Positions 1-9,884 of a stretch of 64,000 nt of DNA are shown here, in pieces. The notes below the pieces were generated by a model. It searched no databases and was not told the origin of the DNA. It saw nothing but the letters and a program-made list of their open reading frames with translations. Within the stretch, counting starts at the first letter, position 1; each line of letters starts with the position of its first letter. Origin of the DNA: Haliea sp. E1-2-M8 (GTDB taxonomy: Bacteria > Pseudomonadota > Gammaproteobacteria > Pseudomonadales > Halieaceae); contig NZ_JAUTDR010000004.1 of NCBI RefSeq assembly GCF_030649675.1, positions 62,001-126,000 of the forward strand. Direction: 5' to 3'. Made by a program: the position numbers and the translations under genes.

Positions 1-2078
1 CCGACGGCTACGACCGCGAGCAACAACTGGTGGAGGAGATCAAGACCTGCCGCATCGACCCGGCGCGGATTCCAGAAGCGGTGAGCCGCCTGGGACTGGC
101 CCAGGGGCGGCTCTACGCCGCCATGATTGCGGCGCAGGAGGATCTGCCGGGACTGACGGTGCAGCTTACCTGGCTGCAGATCGATAGCGGTGAGGAGCAG
201 GTCCTGCAGCAGGCCTACACGCGGGCCGAACTGGATGCCTTTCTGGAGGACAGCCTGGAGCGCTATGGCGCGTGGCTGACACTGGTGGCACAGCGCCGTG
301 CCGCGCGTGACGCGAGTTTGCAGGACCTGCCCTTCCCCCACCCGCAGTTTCGTCCCGGCCAGCGCGCACTGTCCGAGCGCGTGTACAAGTGCATACACCA
401 GGCGGGGCGTCTGCTGCTGGAGGCGCCTACCGGGATCGGCAAGACCGCCGCTGTGCTCTACCCCGCGCTGAAGGCGCTGGCTACCGGCCGCCATGACAGC
501 ATTGTCTTCGCCACCACCCGGATCAGCGGGCGGCGGGCGGCGCAGCAGGCAATGGCGCGTTTTGCCGACGCGGGCTATGCCGGCAATGCCCTGAGCCTGA
601 TGGCGAAGGACCAGGTTTGCCTGTCCCCCGGCCGCGCCTGTCACGGCGAGGACTGCCCCTATGCCCGCGGCTACTACGACCGCCTGCCGGTCGCGCTGGA
701 GGATGCCCTGGCCGAGCCGCTGCTGGATCCGGAAACGCTGGCGGGCATTGCCCGCGGGCACGAGGTCTGCCCCTACCAGCTCAGCCTGGACCTGGCGCCC
801 TGGGCAGATGTGATTGTGGCGGATGTGCATCATGTCTTCAGCCCCACGGCCAACCTCGCGGACCGGCTCAGTGAGGATGGCCGGCGCTGGACGGTACTGC
901 TGGATGAGGCCCACGGCCTGCCGGACCGGGCCCGGCAGATGTACGGGGCCGAGCTTCCCAAGGCCACGATCATGGCTGCCCGGCGGGAGGCGCCGGCGGT
1001 GCTGAAGCCGGCGCTGGACAGGCTCAATCGGCGCCTGCTGGAACTGCAGAAACTGGACTGGCAGCAGCCGCAAAGCCACTGGCTGGATAAGGTGCCGCCT
1101 TCCCTCGGGCAGAGCCTGGAGCAGTGCGCCGAGGCGGTGGCGGCCGCACTGGCGCAGGACCCGTTCCTGCTGCAGTCCCGTCCGGCGCTGCGGGACAGCT
1201 ATTTTGTCGCACTGCAGTGCCTGCGCGTGCTGGACCTCTGGGGCGAGGAGTTCTCCCTGGAGCTGGTGCGCAGCCGGGAACCGCAGAGCCTGCGGTTGCT
1301 CCTGCACTGTCTGGATCCGGCGCGGCTGCTGGCTCTGCGCCAACAGGCGCTGCACGCGCTGGTCGTATTCTCCGCTACCCTGTCGCCGCAGCAGTGGGCG
1401 CTGGATTCGCTGGGCCTGGATGCGTCGGCGGTGGCCTGGCGCGCGCCGTCGCCCTTTGCCCGGGAGCAGCTCCAGGTGCTGCTGGCAACGCATGTGGATA
1501 CCCGCTATCAGCAGCGCAATGCCAGCCTGGGCCAGCTGGCGCTGCTGCTGCGGGAGTGGCTGGCAGCGGAGCCCGGCAATTGCCTGCTGTACTTCTCATC
1601 CTACCAGTATCTGCAGTCCTGTCTGCAGGCGATGGACGCGGATGGCTGGCCGGGAGAACGCCGTCTGTGGATTCAGGGCCGTGCTCCCCAGGGCCGCGAT
1701 GAGCTGCTGCAGTTGCTGCAGGAGGAACGCAATGTCGCCGCCTTTTGCGTTCTCGGCGGCGCGTTCGGGGAGGGTATCGACCTGCCGGGGGACCAGCTCA
1801 GCAGCGTGGTTGTGGTCGGTGTGGGCCTGCCCCAGGTAAACAGCGCCAATGAGCGTCTGCGCGAGCTATACCAACGCCGCTATGGCGCCGGCTTTGCCCA
1901 TGCCTACCAGTACCCGGGTTTGCAGAAGGTCAGCCAGGCCATCGGCCGGGTGGTGCGCACGGAGACCGACCGCGGCAAGGCACTGCTGATCGACAGCCGC
2001 TACGCGGATCCTGCCTGCCGTGCCCTGTTGCCGCCCTGGTGGTCCTACCGCGATTACGCCGCCCCCGGCAGCCGGTAG
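1..2078 (+). CDS. XPD/DinG-like Fe-S ATP-dependent DNA helicase (5'-partial)
   Basis: Superfamily 2 helicase of the Rad3/XPD/DinG type, expected to unwind DNA in repair. The frame is open from the window edge (first full codon at base 3), so the start lies outside; the GTG at base 30 is internal or only an alternative start. Numbering from that GTG, I see Walker A (APTGIGKT) near residue 131, four cysteines near 197, 204, 209 and 247 that fit the XPD 4Fe-4S cluster, a DEAH box (LLDEAHG) near 290, and the helicase C-terminal motif QAIGRVVR near 637. The part before Walker A matches the region that follows a nuclease-like domain in long bacterial relatives; that domain, if present, is not in the window. 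The stop overlaps the convergent methyltransferase gene by 25 bases. Confidence 0.85.
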   Translation, partial: DGYDREQQLVEEIKTCRIDPARIPEAVSRLGLAQGRLYAAMIAAQEDLPGLTVQLTWLQIDSGEEQVLQQAYTRAELDAFLEDSLERYGAWLTLVAQRRAARDASLQDLPFPHPQFRPGQRALSERVYKCIHQAGRLLLEAPTGIGKTAAVLYPALKALATGRHDSIVFATTRISGRRAAQQAMARFADAGYAGNALSLMAKDQVCLSPGRACHGEDCPYARGYYDRLPVALEDALAEPLLDPETLAGIARGHEVCPYQLSLDLAPWADVIVADVHHVFSPTANLADRLSEDGRRWTVLLDEAHGLPDRARQMYGAELPKATIMAARREAPAVLKPALDRLNRRLLELQKLDWQQPQSHWLDKVPPSLGQSLEQCAEAVAAALAQDPFLLQSRPALRDSYFVALQCLRVLDLWGEEFSLELVRSREPQSLRLLLHCLDPARLLALRQQALHALVVFSATLSPQQWALDSLGLDASAVAWRAPSPFAREQLQVLLATHVDTRYQQRNASLGQLALLLREWLAAEPGNCLLYFSSYQYLQSCLQAMDADGWPGERRLWIQGRAPQGRDELLQLLQEERNVAAFCVLGGAFGEGIDLPGDQLSSVVVVGVGLPQVNSANERLRELYQRRYGAGFAHAYQYPGLQKVSQAIGRVVRTETDRGKALLIDSRYADPACRALLPPWWSYRDYAAPGSR

Positions 2079-3322
2079 CCCGGCTTGGCAAAAGAAAGCT
2101 GCACCGTACCGATAATGCGCTCGCGGAACCCGCCCTCGCAATAGCACAGGTAGAACTCCCACATGCGAATGAAATGGTCGTCAAAGCCCATGCGCCGCAC
2201 GGCCTCGAGCTGGTTTGTGAAACGCTCACGCCAGCTGGCCAGGGTGCGGGCGTAGTCCTGGGTGATGTCCCGCAGGTGTATGATCTGCATATCCGTGTCC
2301 CGGGCAATGTGGTCGGCAATGACCGCCAGTGACGGCAGGCAGCCGCCGGGGAAGATAAAGCGTTTGATGAAGTCCACCGTGTCACGGGCCTGGCGGTAGC
2401 GCTGGTCGCTGATGGTAATGGCCTGGATGACCATCTTCCCGCTGGGCTTCAGCAGTGCGCTGCAGCGGGCAAAATAGTTGCTGTAGAACTGGTAGCCAAC
2501 CGCTTCGATCATCTCCACGGACACCAGCTTGTCGTACTCCCCCGTTAGATTGCGGTAGTCCTCGCACAGCAGGGTAATGCGGTCGGCCAGGCCCAGCTCC
2601 GCCACGCGCTTGCGGGCGTACTCGTACTGCTCCCGGGAAATAGTGGTGGTGGTAACCCGGCAACCGTAGTGCTGGGCCGCGTGGATCGCCATGCCTCCCC
2701 AACCGGTCCCTATCTCCAACAGATGATCCTCCGGAGTCAGCTCCAGCTGGCGACAGAGTTCCTCGAGCTTGGCCTGCGAGGCGTCCTCCAGGGTCGCTTC
2801 CGCGGTCTCGAACACCGCCGCCGAATACATCATGGTCGGGTCGAGGAAGAGCCGGAAGAAATCATTGCCGAGGTCGTAGTGGGCGGCAATGTTCTTGCGC
2901 GACCCCTTGTGGGTGTTGCGGTTGAGGCCGTGGGCGATTTTCAGGCCCATGCGCACGGGCCAGGACTGCTTCGCCTCAACGGCCTCCATGGTGACCATGT
3001 TGGCGCTGAACAGGCGGGTCACCGCGGTCAGGTCGGGTGTGGTCCAGTCACCTTCTATGTAGGCCTCGCCAGAGCCGATAGTGCCACCCGCCAGCAACTT
3101 GCCATAGACCTTGGGGTTGTGCACATAGACTTCGGCGTGCGGTTCGCCGTCGCGATCCGGGTCGCCAACGCGAAAAACCTGGCCGCCGTCGTGGATGGTC
3201 ATGCTTCCCACAGTGAAATTGTCCAGAACCCGCAGCAGCAGTGTGCGGGCCAGTTGGGTGTTGGACCAGCGGCTGGGAGCCTTGGTCTGCAGCCGAACCT
3301 GGCTGACGCTCATGTCACTCAT
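2054..3322 (-). CDS. cfa: Cyclopropane-fatty-acyl-phospholipid synthase-like methyltransferase
   Basis: SAM-dependent methyltransferase of the CFA synthase family, which methylates unsaturated acyl chains of membrane phospholipids. About 422 aa from the chosen ATG at 3322, which has a GGAG eight bases upstream and overlaps the preceding gene's stop by 8 bases; an in-frame start at 3370 would add 16 unconvincing residues. The SAM motif EIGTGWGG lies near residue 201, followed by a YxxARKR region. It is the last gene of a three-gene operon with a DUF1365 protein and a FAD oxidoreductase under an ECF11-type promoter. In Rhodobacter sphaeroides a similar methyltransferase in the RpoE/ChrR regulon works in furan fatty acid formation, so the product may be a methylated or furan acid instead of a cyclopropane. 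Confidence 0.9.
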   Translation of the reverse strand: MSDMSVSQVRLQTKAPSRWSNTQLARTLLLRVLDNFTVGSMTIHDGGQVFRVGDPDRDGEPHAEVYVHNPKVYGKLLAGGTIGSGEAYIEGDWTTPDLTAVTRLFSANMVTMEAVEAKQSWPVRMGLKIAHGLNRNTHKGSRKNIAAHYDLGNDFFRLFLDPTMMYSAAVFETAEATLEDASQAKLEELCRQLELTPEDHLLEIGTGWGGMAIHAAQHYGCRVTTTTISREQYEYARKRVAELGLADRITLLCEDYRNLTGEYDKLVSVEMIEAVGYQFYSNYFARCSALLKPSGKMVIQAITISDQRYRQARDTVDFIKRFIFPGGCLPSLAVIADHIARDTDMQIIHLRDITQDYARTLASWRERFTNQLEAVRRMGFDDHFIRMWEFYLCYCEGGFRERIIGTVQLSFAKPGYRLPGAA

Positions 3323-4079
3323 TTCGTACTCCAGAGGTTTTTGATCCGGGGTGGGCGTGAACCGGCACACCCTTGACGAGCAGGCGCAGGGCCTGCCAGT
3401 AAATCGCCAGCGCTACCTTTGCGGTCATCAGCGGGTAGCGCCAGAGAATGAGGTTGAGGTTGCGGGCGGTCATGGGCAGTGCCTGCAGGGACAGGCTGGC
3501 ATCGAACATCTTGCCCGCGTCAGTGGTGGTGGCCAGGTAGATCGACAGCTGTTCGTCGGGGGTACTGCTGCGCCAGTGGTACTGCATGCCCATCGGGTTG
3601 AAGGGGGAGACATGCATGGACTTGGCAAAATCCTGCTGCAGCCAGCGGCCGCTTTCGGGCCCCGCAAGCACGTAGCTGTGGCGCTCATTCCAGGGAGTGC
3701 TGGTGACCTCGGCCACAAGGTACTCAAGCCGGCTTTCATCCTCGCTGTAGCAGTAGTAACAGGCAATCGGATTGATCAGGTAGCCGAAGTAGCGCAGATT
3801 GGCCAGCAGATAGATCGGGCCCTTGTGGATGGCACCGGTTTCCTCGCGGATACGGCGCCGGACCTCGTCCTGCAGCGGCAGGTTGGGGTCGCCGAGGAAG
3901 TCGCTGCGACGGAAGCGGGCAGGCGCCCAGCGGGTGGCGGACCAGAACCATCTGCCGCGGAACAGCTCCGGGAGTTCGTCCAGGCAGATCCAGGGCATGA
4001 ATACGCGATAGCTGAACTCGTGTGCCCGGGGCAGGAAGCGGCGGTGCCGCAGCCATCCCTGGTAGAGCCGTGATCTCAC
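3315..4079 (-). CDS. DUF1365 family protein
   Basis: Protein of 254 aa matching the DUF1365 (COG3496) family in its N-terminal pattern (LYQGWLRHRR, HEFSYRVFMPWICLDELPE) and in the internal stretch NLRYFGYLINPIACYYCY. The exact biochemical function of the family is not established here. It begins at GTG 4079, sharing a GTGA overlap with the stop of the FAD oxidoreductase gene, and overlaps the methyltransferase start by 8 bases, so the three genes are translationally coupled. Homologues sit in the same trio in many ECF11/ChrR regulons, which suggests a role in modifying membrane fatty acids under singlet oxygen or peroxide stress. Confidence 0.85.
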   Translation of the reverse strand: MRSRLYQGWLRHRRFLPRAHEFSYRVFMPWICLDELPELFRGRWFWSATRWAPARFRRSDFLGDPNLPLQDEVRRRIREETGAIHKGPIYLLANLRYFGYLINPIACYYCYSEDESRLEYLVAEVTSTPWNERHSYVLAGPESGRWLQQDFAKSMHVSPFNPMGMQYHWRSSTPDEQLSIYLATTTDAGKMFDASLSLQALPMTARNLNLILWRYPLMTAKVALAIYWQALRLLVKGVPVHAHPGSKTSGVRNE

Positions 4080-5335
4080 GCGGCAGCCTTGCTGGCCTGG
4101 GCGATGGCTTCCACCACCCGCAGGGCGCTGACGACACCGTCTTCATGGAAGCCGTTGTGCCAGTAGGCGCCGCAGTACCAGGTGCGGCGCTGGCCGTTGA
4201 TCTCATGCCAGCGGCCCTGGGCGGCAATGCCTTCAAGGGAGAACACCGGGTGGGCGTAATTGAATGTGCCCAGGATCTTGTTGGGGTTGATCGAGCGGGT
4301 ATCGTTGAGGGTGACGCAGAAGGTTTCCGGCGCCTGCAGCCCCTGCAGAATGTTCATGTTGTAGGTCACCACGGCCCGCTGCTCGTCCACGCCCAGGCGG
4401 TAGTTCCAGCTCGACCAGGTCTTGCGATTCTTCGGCAGCAGGCGGGTGTCGGTATGCAGTACCACTTCATTGTTCTGGTAGGGCAGCGCGCCCAGCACCG
4501 CCTTCTCTTCGGTGCTCGGGTCAGCGAGCATGGCCAGCGCCTGGTCAGAATGGGTGGCTACCACAACCTCGTCAAAGCGGAAGCTGCGCCCGTCCTGCAA
4601 TACAATCTCGACGCCCTGGGGGCTGCGCCGCAGTTGGGCAACCGCGGCGCCAGTGTGGATTCGCTGTTCGAAGCGCCGGCACAGGGGGCGCAGGTACTCC
4701 CTCGAACCGCCCTCAATGACCCGCCACTGGGGTCGTTCGTTGACTGACAGCAGGCCGTGATTGCGGAAGAAACGGATGAAGAATTCGAGTGGAAAATGGC
4801 TGATGCTGGCGCAATCTGCCGACCAGATGGCTGAGCCCATGGGCACCAGGTATTGCCGGGTAAAGGCTTCACCATAGCCCTTGCGCTGGAGGTAATGGCC
4901 GAGGGTTTCCCCCTCCTCCAGCGCTCCGGCTTCGAGGTCGGCAACGGATTCGCGATTGAAGCGCAGGATGTCCCGCACCATGCCGATAAAATGCGGTGAA
5001 AGCAGGTTCCGGCGCTGGGCGAACAGGGTGTCGATGCTGGTGCCAGAATATTCGAGACCGGAGTGCTCGTCGCTGACGCTAAAGCCCATGGAAGTGGCCG
5101 TGCTGCTTACCCCCAGCTCTTCCATCAGGGCAATGAAGTTGGGGTAGGTCCAGTCGTTGAAGACGATGAATCCGGTGTCTACGGCATAGCGCCGGGTGCC
5201 CAGCTTGACGTCCACGGTTGCGGTGTGGCCGCCGACCTGGCTGCCCGCCTCGAACACGGAGACGGTGTGCTTCTGGCCGAGGTAGTGGGCACAGGCCAGG
5301 CCGGAAATGCCTGCTCCGATAACTGCTATGTCCAA
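4076..5335 (-). CDS. FAD/NAD(P)-binding amine-oxidase-like protein (COG2907)
   Basis: Flavoprotein of about 419 aa with an N-terminal dinucleotide fold (IAVIGAGISGLACAHYLG, residues 3-20) and the amine-oxidase/desaturase-like layout of COG2907. I place the start at TTG 5335 because AGGAG lies just upstream and the first codons lead straight into the Rossmann fold. An ATG at 5419 is in frame, but it lies inside the predicted -10 element (5418-5423) and would give an odd 28-residue extension. It is the first gene of the operon with the DUF1365 and CFA-like genes. A likely role is oxidation or desaturation of a fatty acyl intermediate; this is inferred from family and context. Confidence 0.85.
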   Translation of the reverse strand: MDIAVIGAGISGLACAHYLGQKHTVSVFEAGSQVGGHTATVDVKLGTRRYAVDTGFIVFNDWTYPNFIALMEELGVSSTATSMGFSVSDEHSGLEYSGTSIDTLFAQRRNLLSPHFIGMVRDILRFNRESVADLEAGALEEGETLGHYLQRKGYGEAFTRQYLVPMGSAIWSADCASISHFPLEFFIRFFRNHGLLSVNERPQWRVIEGGSREYLRPLCRRFEQRIHTGAAVAQLRRSPQGVEIVLQDGRSFRFDEVVVATHSDQALAMLADPSTEEKAVLGALPYQNNEVVLHTDTRLLPKNRKTWSSWNYRLGVDEQRAVVTYNMNILQGLQAPETFCVTLNDTRSINPNKILGTFNYAHPVFSLEGIAAQGRWHEINGQRRTWYCGAYWHNGFHEDGVVSALRVVEAIAQASKAAA

Positions 5336-5417
5336 CTGCGGATCTCCTCCGGGCCTGTGCCTGTGAAAGAGGCATGCCCGCTGTGGGCGCACGCGAGTGC
5401 GTTGATGTTTACTGCCC

Positions 5418-5447
5418 AAGTTACGCCCGCTGCAGGCTGCTGGATCA
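5418..5447 (-). promoter_or_regulatory. ECF11-type promoter for the FAD/DUF1365/CFA operon
   Basis: Reading the minus strand, TGATCC (5447-5442) is followed after exactly 18 bases by TAACTT (5423-5418). This fits the TGATCC-N18-TA pattern reported for RpoE/ChrR (ECF11) promoters. Transcription would begin near 5411, leaving a leader of about 75 bases before TTG 5335. Confidence 0.7.
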
Positions 5448-5471
5448 TGGCAGCTTCTTTATGAACTGATT

Positions 5472-5500
5472 TGATCCACTACCAGTAGCCAAGCGTATAC
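5472..5500 (+). promoter_or_regulatory. ECF11-type autoregulatory promoter of the sigma/anti-sigma operon
   Basis: TGATCC at 5472-5477 is followed after 18 bases by TATAC at 5496-5500, 37 bases before the sigma factor start. It matches the spacing of the promoter on the opposite strand 25 bases away, so the sigma factor probably drives both its own operon and the divergent lipid operon. Confidence 0.65.
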
Positions 5501-5536
5501 TGCCTCGACTGCATTGAATAGTAGTGGAGAAGGGCC

Positions 5537-6136
5537 GTGGAAGAACAGGACAAGGGTGCGTCATCCGGCTGGCAGGGGCCCACGGGTCGGCGCACGGATG
5601 AGTGGAGCGAGTGCCTGACCCTGATCGCGGCCAATGAGGACCGCGCAGCATTCACGCGCCTGTTCCGGCACTTCGCCCCGCTGGTCAAGGCCTTTGCACT
5701 GTCGGGTTCCAGCCTGTCCGCGACCCACGCCGATGAGCTGGTGCAGGAAGTCATGTTGAAAGTCTGGCAAAAAGCCCGGGCGTTTGATCCGGAAAAGGCA
5801 GCGGCGAGTACCTGGGTATACACGATCGCGCGCAACTGTCGCACGGACATGTTCCGTCGGCTGCAGAAGTTCGACACGCCCCTGGCCGCGGATGATTTCA
5901 CCCCGGATCAGGAGCCGTCAGAGCCGTTTGCGATGCTGCAGAGTCGGCGCAGTCGCGACAGGATTCACGAATTGATGGGGACCCTGCCCCCGGACCAGGC
6001 CCAGATCCTGGCCAAGGTTTACATGGAAGGGAAGTCGCACGCGGAAGCGGCGGCGGAGTTGGATCTGCCTCTGGGCACCGTGAAGTCACGGGTGCGACTG
6101 GCAATCCAGAAACTGCAAATTCAGATAGACAGGTAA
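5537..6136 (+). CDS. rpoE: ECF11-type RNA polymerase sigma factor (RpoE/ChrR system)
   Basis: Group 4 sigma factor of 199 aa. Region 2 runs about residues 40-105 (HADELVQEVMLKVWQKA, then TWVYTIARNCRTDMFRR), and region 4 about 145-195 with a helix-turn-helix (GKSHAEAAAELDLPLGTVKSRVRLA). Translation begins at GTG 5537 after GGAGAAGGG. The next gene encodes a ChrR-type zinc/cupin anti-sigma factor, which defines this as the ECF11 class that responds to singlet oxygen and organic hydroperoxides in Rhodobacter and Caulobacter. It is not the envelope-stress RpoE of E. coli despite the shared name. A matching promoter upstream suggests autoregulation. Confidence 0.93.
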   Translation: MEEQDKGASSGWQGPTGRRTDEWSECLTLIAANEDRAAFTRLFRHFAPLVKAFALSGSSLSATHADELVQEVMLKVWQKARAFDPEKAAASTWVYTIARNCRTDMFRRLQKFDTPLAADDFTPDQEPSEPFAMLQSRRSRDRIHELMGTLPPDQAQILAKVYMEGKSHAEAAAELDLPLGTVKSRVRLAIQKLQIQIDR

Positions 6137-6149
6137 GCAAGAAGACATC

Positions 6150-6806
6150 ATGGCCAACTTTCATCCAAGTGTGGACTTACTCACCGAATACACGGCTGGA
6201 ATACTGCCTCTGGCACAGTCCGCGTGTATTGCGGCTCATCTCAATTATTGCCAGCAGTGCCAGCAGCAGACGGCCCGGCTGCAGGACCTCGGCGCGGTGA
6301 TGTTCGACGGCCTGACACCGGTACCCGTGGGCGACTCCATGCTGGATTCGGTGCTGGCGCGTCTGGACGAGGAGCCACCGCTCAGCTACCGGCGTGTCGA
6401 CGATCTCTCCCTGGGGCGGATGCCCGCCGTGCTGCAGAGGCTGATGCGGGGCGACTTTTCCGAGCTGGTATGGAAGAAGGTGACTTCGTCACTGCGGATC
6501 AGCTACCTGAAAACGGGTGATCCGAGCCACGAGTTTGCTTTCTACCATATCAAGGCGGGTGGCAGGATTCCCGAGCACACCCACCGCGGTTCGGAGATGA
6601 CCCTGGTGCTGCAGGGCGGTTTTTCCGACGCTGCGGGCAGCTACCATGAAGGCGACTTTCTCTACCGCGAGGCGAGTGACACCCACGCGCCCACGGCGCT
6701 GCAGTCCGAGGACTGTATCTGTCTGGCCGTACTGGATGCGCCGCTCAGGTTCACTGGCTGGAAGTACCGCTGGCTAAACCCCTTCCTCAGGCTCCAGGCG
6801 GGTTGA
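6150..6806 (+). CDS. chrR: ChrR-type anti-sigma factor with zinc-binding and cupin domains
   Basis: Anti-sigma factor of 218 aa that should hold the ECF sigma factor inactive until oxidative stress. The N-terminal zinc anti-sigma domain carries the H-x3-C-x2-C motif (HLNYCQQC, residues 31-38). The C-terminal half is a cupin with metal-ligand histidines in IPEHTHRGSE and a further conserved His in ASDTHAPTA. Length and domain order agree with R. sphaeroides ChrR. It begins 13 bases after the sigma factor stop, and the operon ends at a strong terminator. In the family, the cupin domain senses the stress that triggers ChrR proteolysis. Confidence 0.92.
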   Translation: MANFHPSVDLLTEYTAGILPLAQSACIAAHLNYCQQCQQQTARLQDLGAVMFDGLTPVPVGDSMLDSVLARLDEEPPLSYRRVDDLSLGRMPAVLQRLMRGDFSELVWKKVTSSLRISYLKTGDPSHEFAFYHIKAGGRIPEHTHRGSEMTLVLQGGFSDAAGSYHEGDFLYREASDTHAPTALQSEDCICLAVLDAPLRFTGWKYRWLNPFLRLQAG

Positions 6807-6811
6807 AGCGG

Positions 6812-6836
6812 AAGCCCCCGGACGGGGGCTTTTTTT
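6812..6836 (+). terminator. Rho-independent terminator of rpoE-chrR
   Basis: A hairpin AAGCCCCC-GGAC-GGGGGCTT runs into a seven-T tract, six bases after the chrR stop. Confidence 0.9.
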
Positions 6837-7090
6837 CGGCCGGGTCTCCGCTCCGCGGCACCGTGCGGGGTCAGGGCGGAGGCAATCCGGTATAGTTTTG
6901 GGTGATGTTTACCGCGCATATATCGGCCCGGTGAATAACAGGCATAATTACGCTTTGCCGGTCTCTATGCTAAAGTCCGTCGCCGGCGGGGGATCACGGT
7001 CACTATAAGACGCTTTAACAGCAGCGCCAGGGGAGCCGTTTACGCAAGATCCACAATCGACACGCTTACACATACGGGGTAGGAAGCACT
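6837..7090. other. Intergenic leader of the pnt operon
   Basis: About 250 bases between the chrR terminator and pntAa, more AT-rich than the flanking genes around 6890-7010 and probably holding the pnt promoter. I cannot single out a convincing sigma-70 pair. TATAAG at 7004-7009 is a possible -10 without a good -35. On the minus strand a TGATCC-N18-TAGCAT pattern occurs at 6968-6997 (see findings). No gene is seen. Confidence 0.4.
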
Positions 7091-8233
7091 ATGCGCATCG
7101 CAATTCCCAAGGAGACACATCCGGGAGAAAACCGGGTGCCGGTCACGCCGGAGACAGCCAAGAAATTGTGCCGTCTCGGCGCCGACCTTGTTATTGAGAG
7201 CGGTATGGGGCTCGGGTCAGGATTCACCGACGAAGAGTACACGGAGGCCGGGGCCACCCTCAGCACCGACCGGGAAGCACTGTTGCGCGAGGCCGACCTG
7301 CTGCTGCGCCTGCGCAAGCCGCGGGCTGAGGAAATCCCGCTGTTGAAGCAGGGCTGTATCCACATCAGTTACCTCGACCCCTTCAACGAGCACGAGCTGG
7401 TGCGGGCGCTGCAGGCCCAGGGCGTCACCGCCATCAGTATGGAGATGATTCCACGCACTACGCGCAGCCAGAAGATGGACGCGCTGAGCTCCCAGGCCAA
7501 CCTGGCGGGTTACGTGATGGTACTGCAGGCGGCAACCCACCTGCCGCGCATTTTTCCGATGATGATGACGCCAGCCGGCACCCTGAAGCCGGCCAAGGTC
7601 TTTGTGATCGGTGCCGGTGTCGCCGGCCTGCAGGCGATTGCGACCGCCAAGCGTCTGGGTGCGCGGGTCACCGCGTTTGACACCCGGCCGGTGGTGGCGG
7701 AGCAGGTGCACTCCCTGGGTGCGACCTTTCTCGATATCGACCTGGGCGAAACCGGCGAGGCCGCCGGTGGTTACGCCAAGGAGCTGACTCCGGAGCAGAT
7801 CCAGACGCAGCGCGAGGCCCAGAAGGCCACCATCGCCGAATCCGATGTGGTGATCACCACCGCGCAGGTGTTCGGGCGCAAGCCGCCGGTGATTGTTACC
7901 CGGGACATGGTGGAAGGGATGAAGTCGGGTTCGGTCATTGTCGACATGGCCGCGGAAACCGGCGGCAACGTGGAAGGATCCGTGCCCAACGAGGTGGTAA
8001 CGATCAACGGCGTCACCATTATTGGCAAGGGTAACCTGCCCAACGAAGTCTGCCGCGACGCCAGCCACATGTATGCCAGCAACCTGTTCAACCTGGTTGA
8101 GGATGCCTGGGACGAGGAAAGCAACAGCTTCAAGATCGACTTTGAGCACGACATCCTGCCGGGCTGCATCATCACCCATGGCGGTGAGGTCACCAACGAA
8201 ACCATCAAGAAAATCCTGGAGGGGGGCAACTGA
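7091..8233 (+). CDS. pntAa: Proton-translocating NAD(P) transhydrogenase, alpha-1 subunit
   Basis: NAD(H)-binding soluble domain of the membrane transhydrogenase that makes NADPH from NADH using the proton gradient. 380 aa, with the alanine dehydrogenase/PNT fold: N-terminal MRIAIPKETHPGENRVPVTPE, an interface near SSQANLAGY, and an NAD Rossmann motif (VIGAGVAGLQAIATAKRLGA) near residues 172-191. The alpha subunit is split here: the transmembrane part is encoded by the next gene, as in Rhodospirillum rubrum and Pseudomonas, unlike the fused E. coli PntA. A GGTAGGAAGC ribosome site precedes ATG 7091. Confidence 0.95.
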   Translation: MRIAIPKETHPGENRVPVTPETAKKLCRLGADLVIESGMGLGSGFTDEEYTEAGATLSTDREALLREADLLLRLRKPRAEEIPLLKQGCIHISYLDPFNEHELVRALQAQGVTAISMEMIPRTTRSQKMDALSSQANLAGYVMVLQAATHLPRIFPMMMTPAGTLKPAKVFVIGAGVAGLQAIATAKRLGARVTAFDTRPVVAEQVHSLGATFLDIDLGETGEAAGGYAKELTPEQIQTQREAQKATIAESDVVITTAQVFGRKPPVIVTRDMVEGMKSGSVIVDMAAETGGNVEGSVPNEVVTINGVTIIGKGNLPNEVCRDASHMYASNLFNLVEDAWDEESNSFKIDFEHDILPGCIITHGGEVTNETIKKILEGGN

Positions 8234-8234
8234 T

Positions 8235-8512
8235 ATGGAAGCCGTATTTCTGACCTTTATCCTCATGTTGGCCATATTCCTCGGCTTCGAGCTGATCAAC
8301 AAGGTACCGGCAACCCTGCACACCCCCCTGATGTCGGGCGCCAACGCGATCTCGGGCATTACCGTGGTCGGGGCCATCGGCCTCGCCGGCACCGGCCAGC
8401 AGGACCTGTCCAACTGGCTGGGTGCCGCGGCGGTAGCGCTGGCATCAATCAACGTGGTGGGCGGCTATATGGTGACCGACCGTATGCTGGCAATGTTCAA
8501 GAAGAGGGGTAA

Positions 8513-8516
<4 letters not shown>
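8235..8516 (+). CDS. pntAb: NAD(P) transhydrogenase, alpha-2 (membrane) subunit
   Basis: Small membrane subunit of 93 aa that supplies the alpha-side helices of the proton channel. Its start is ATG 8235, one base after the pntAa stop. Hydrophobic helices are visible near residues 1-20, 36-55 and 60-82 (including NAISGITVVGAIGLAG), typical of PntAb. The stop overlaps the GTG start of pntB by four bases (GTGA), so the three subunits are translationally coupled. Confidence 0.93.
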
Positions 8517-9880
<1,364 letters not shown>

Positions 9881-9884
9881 TCCG

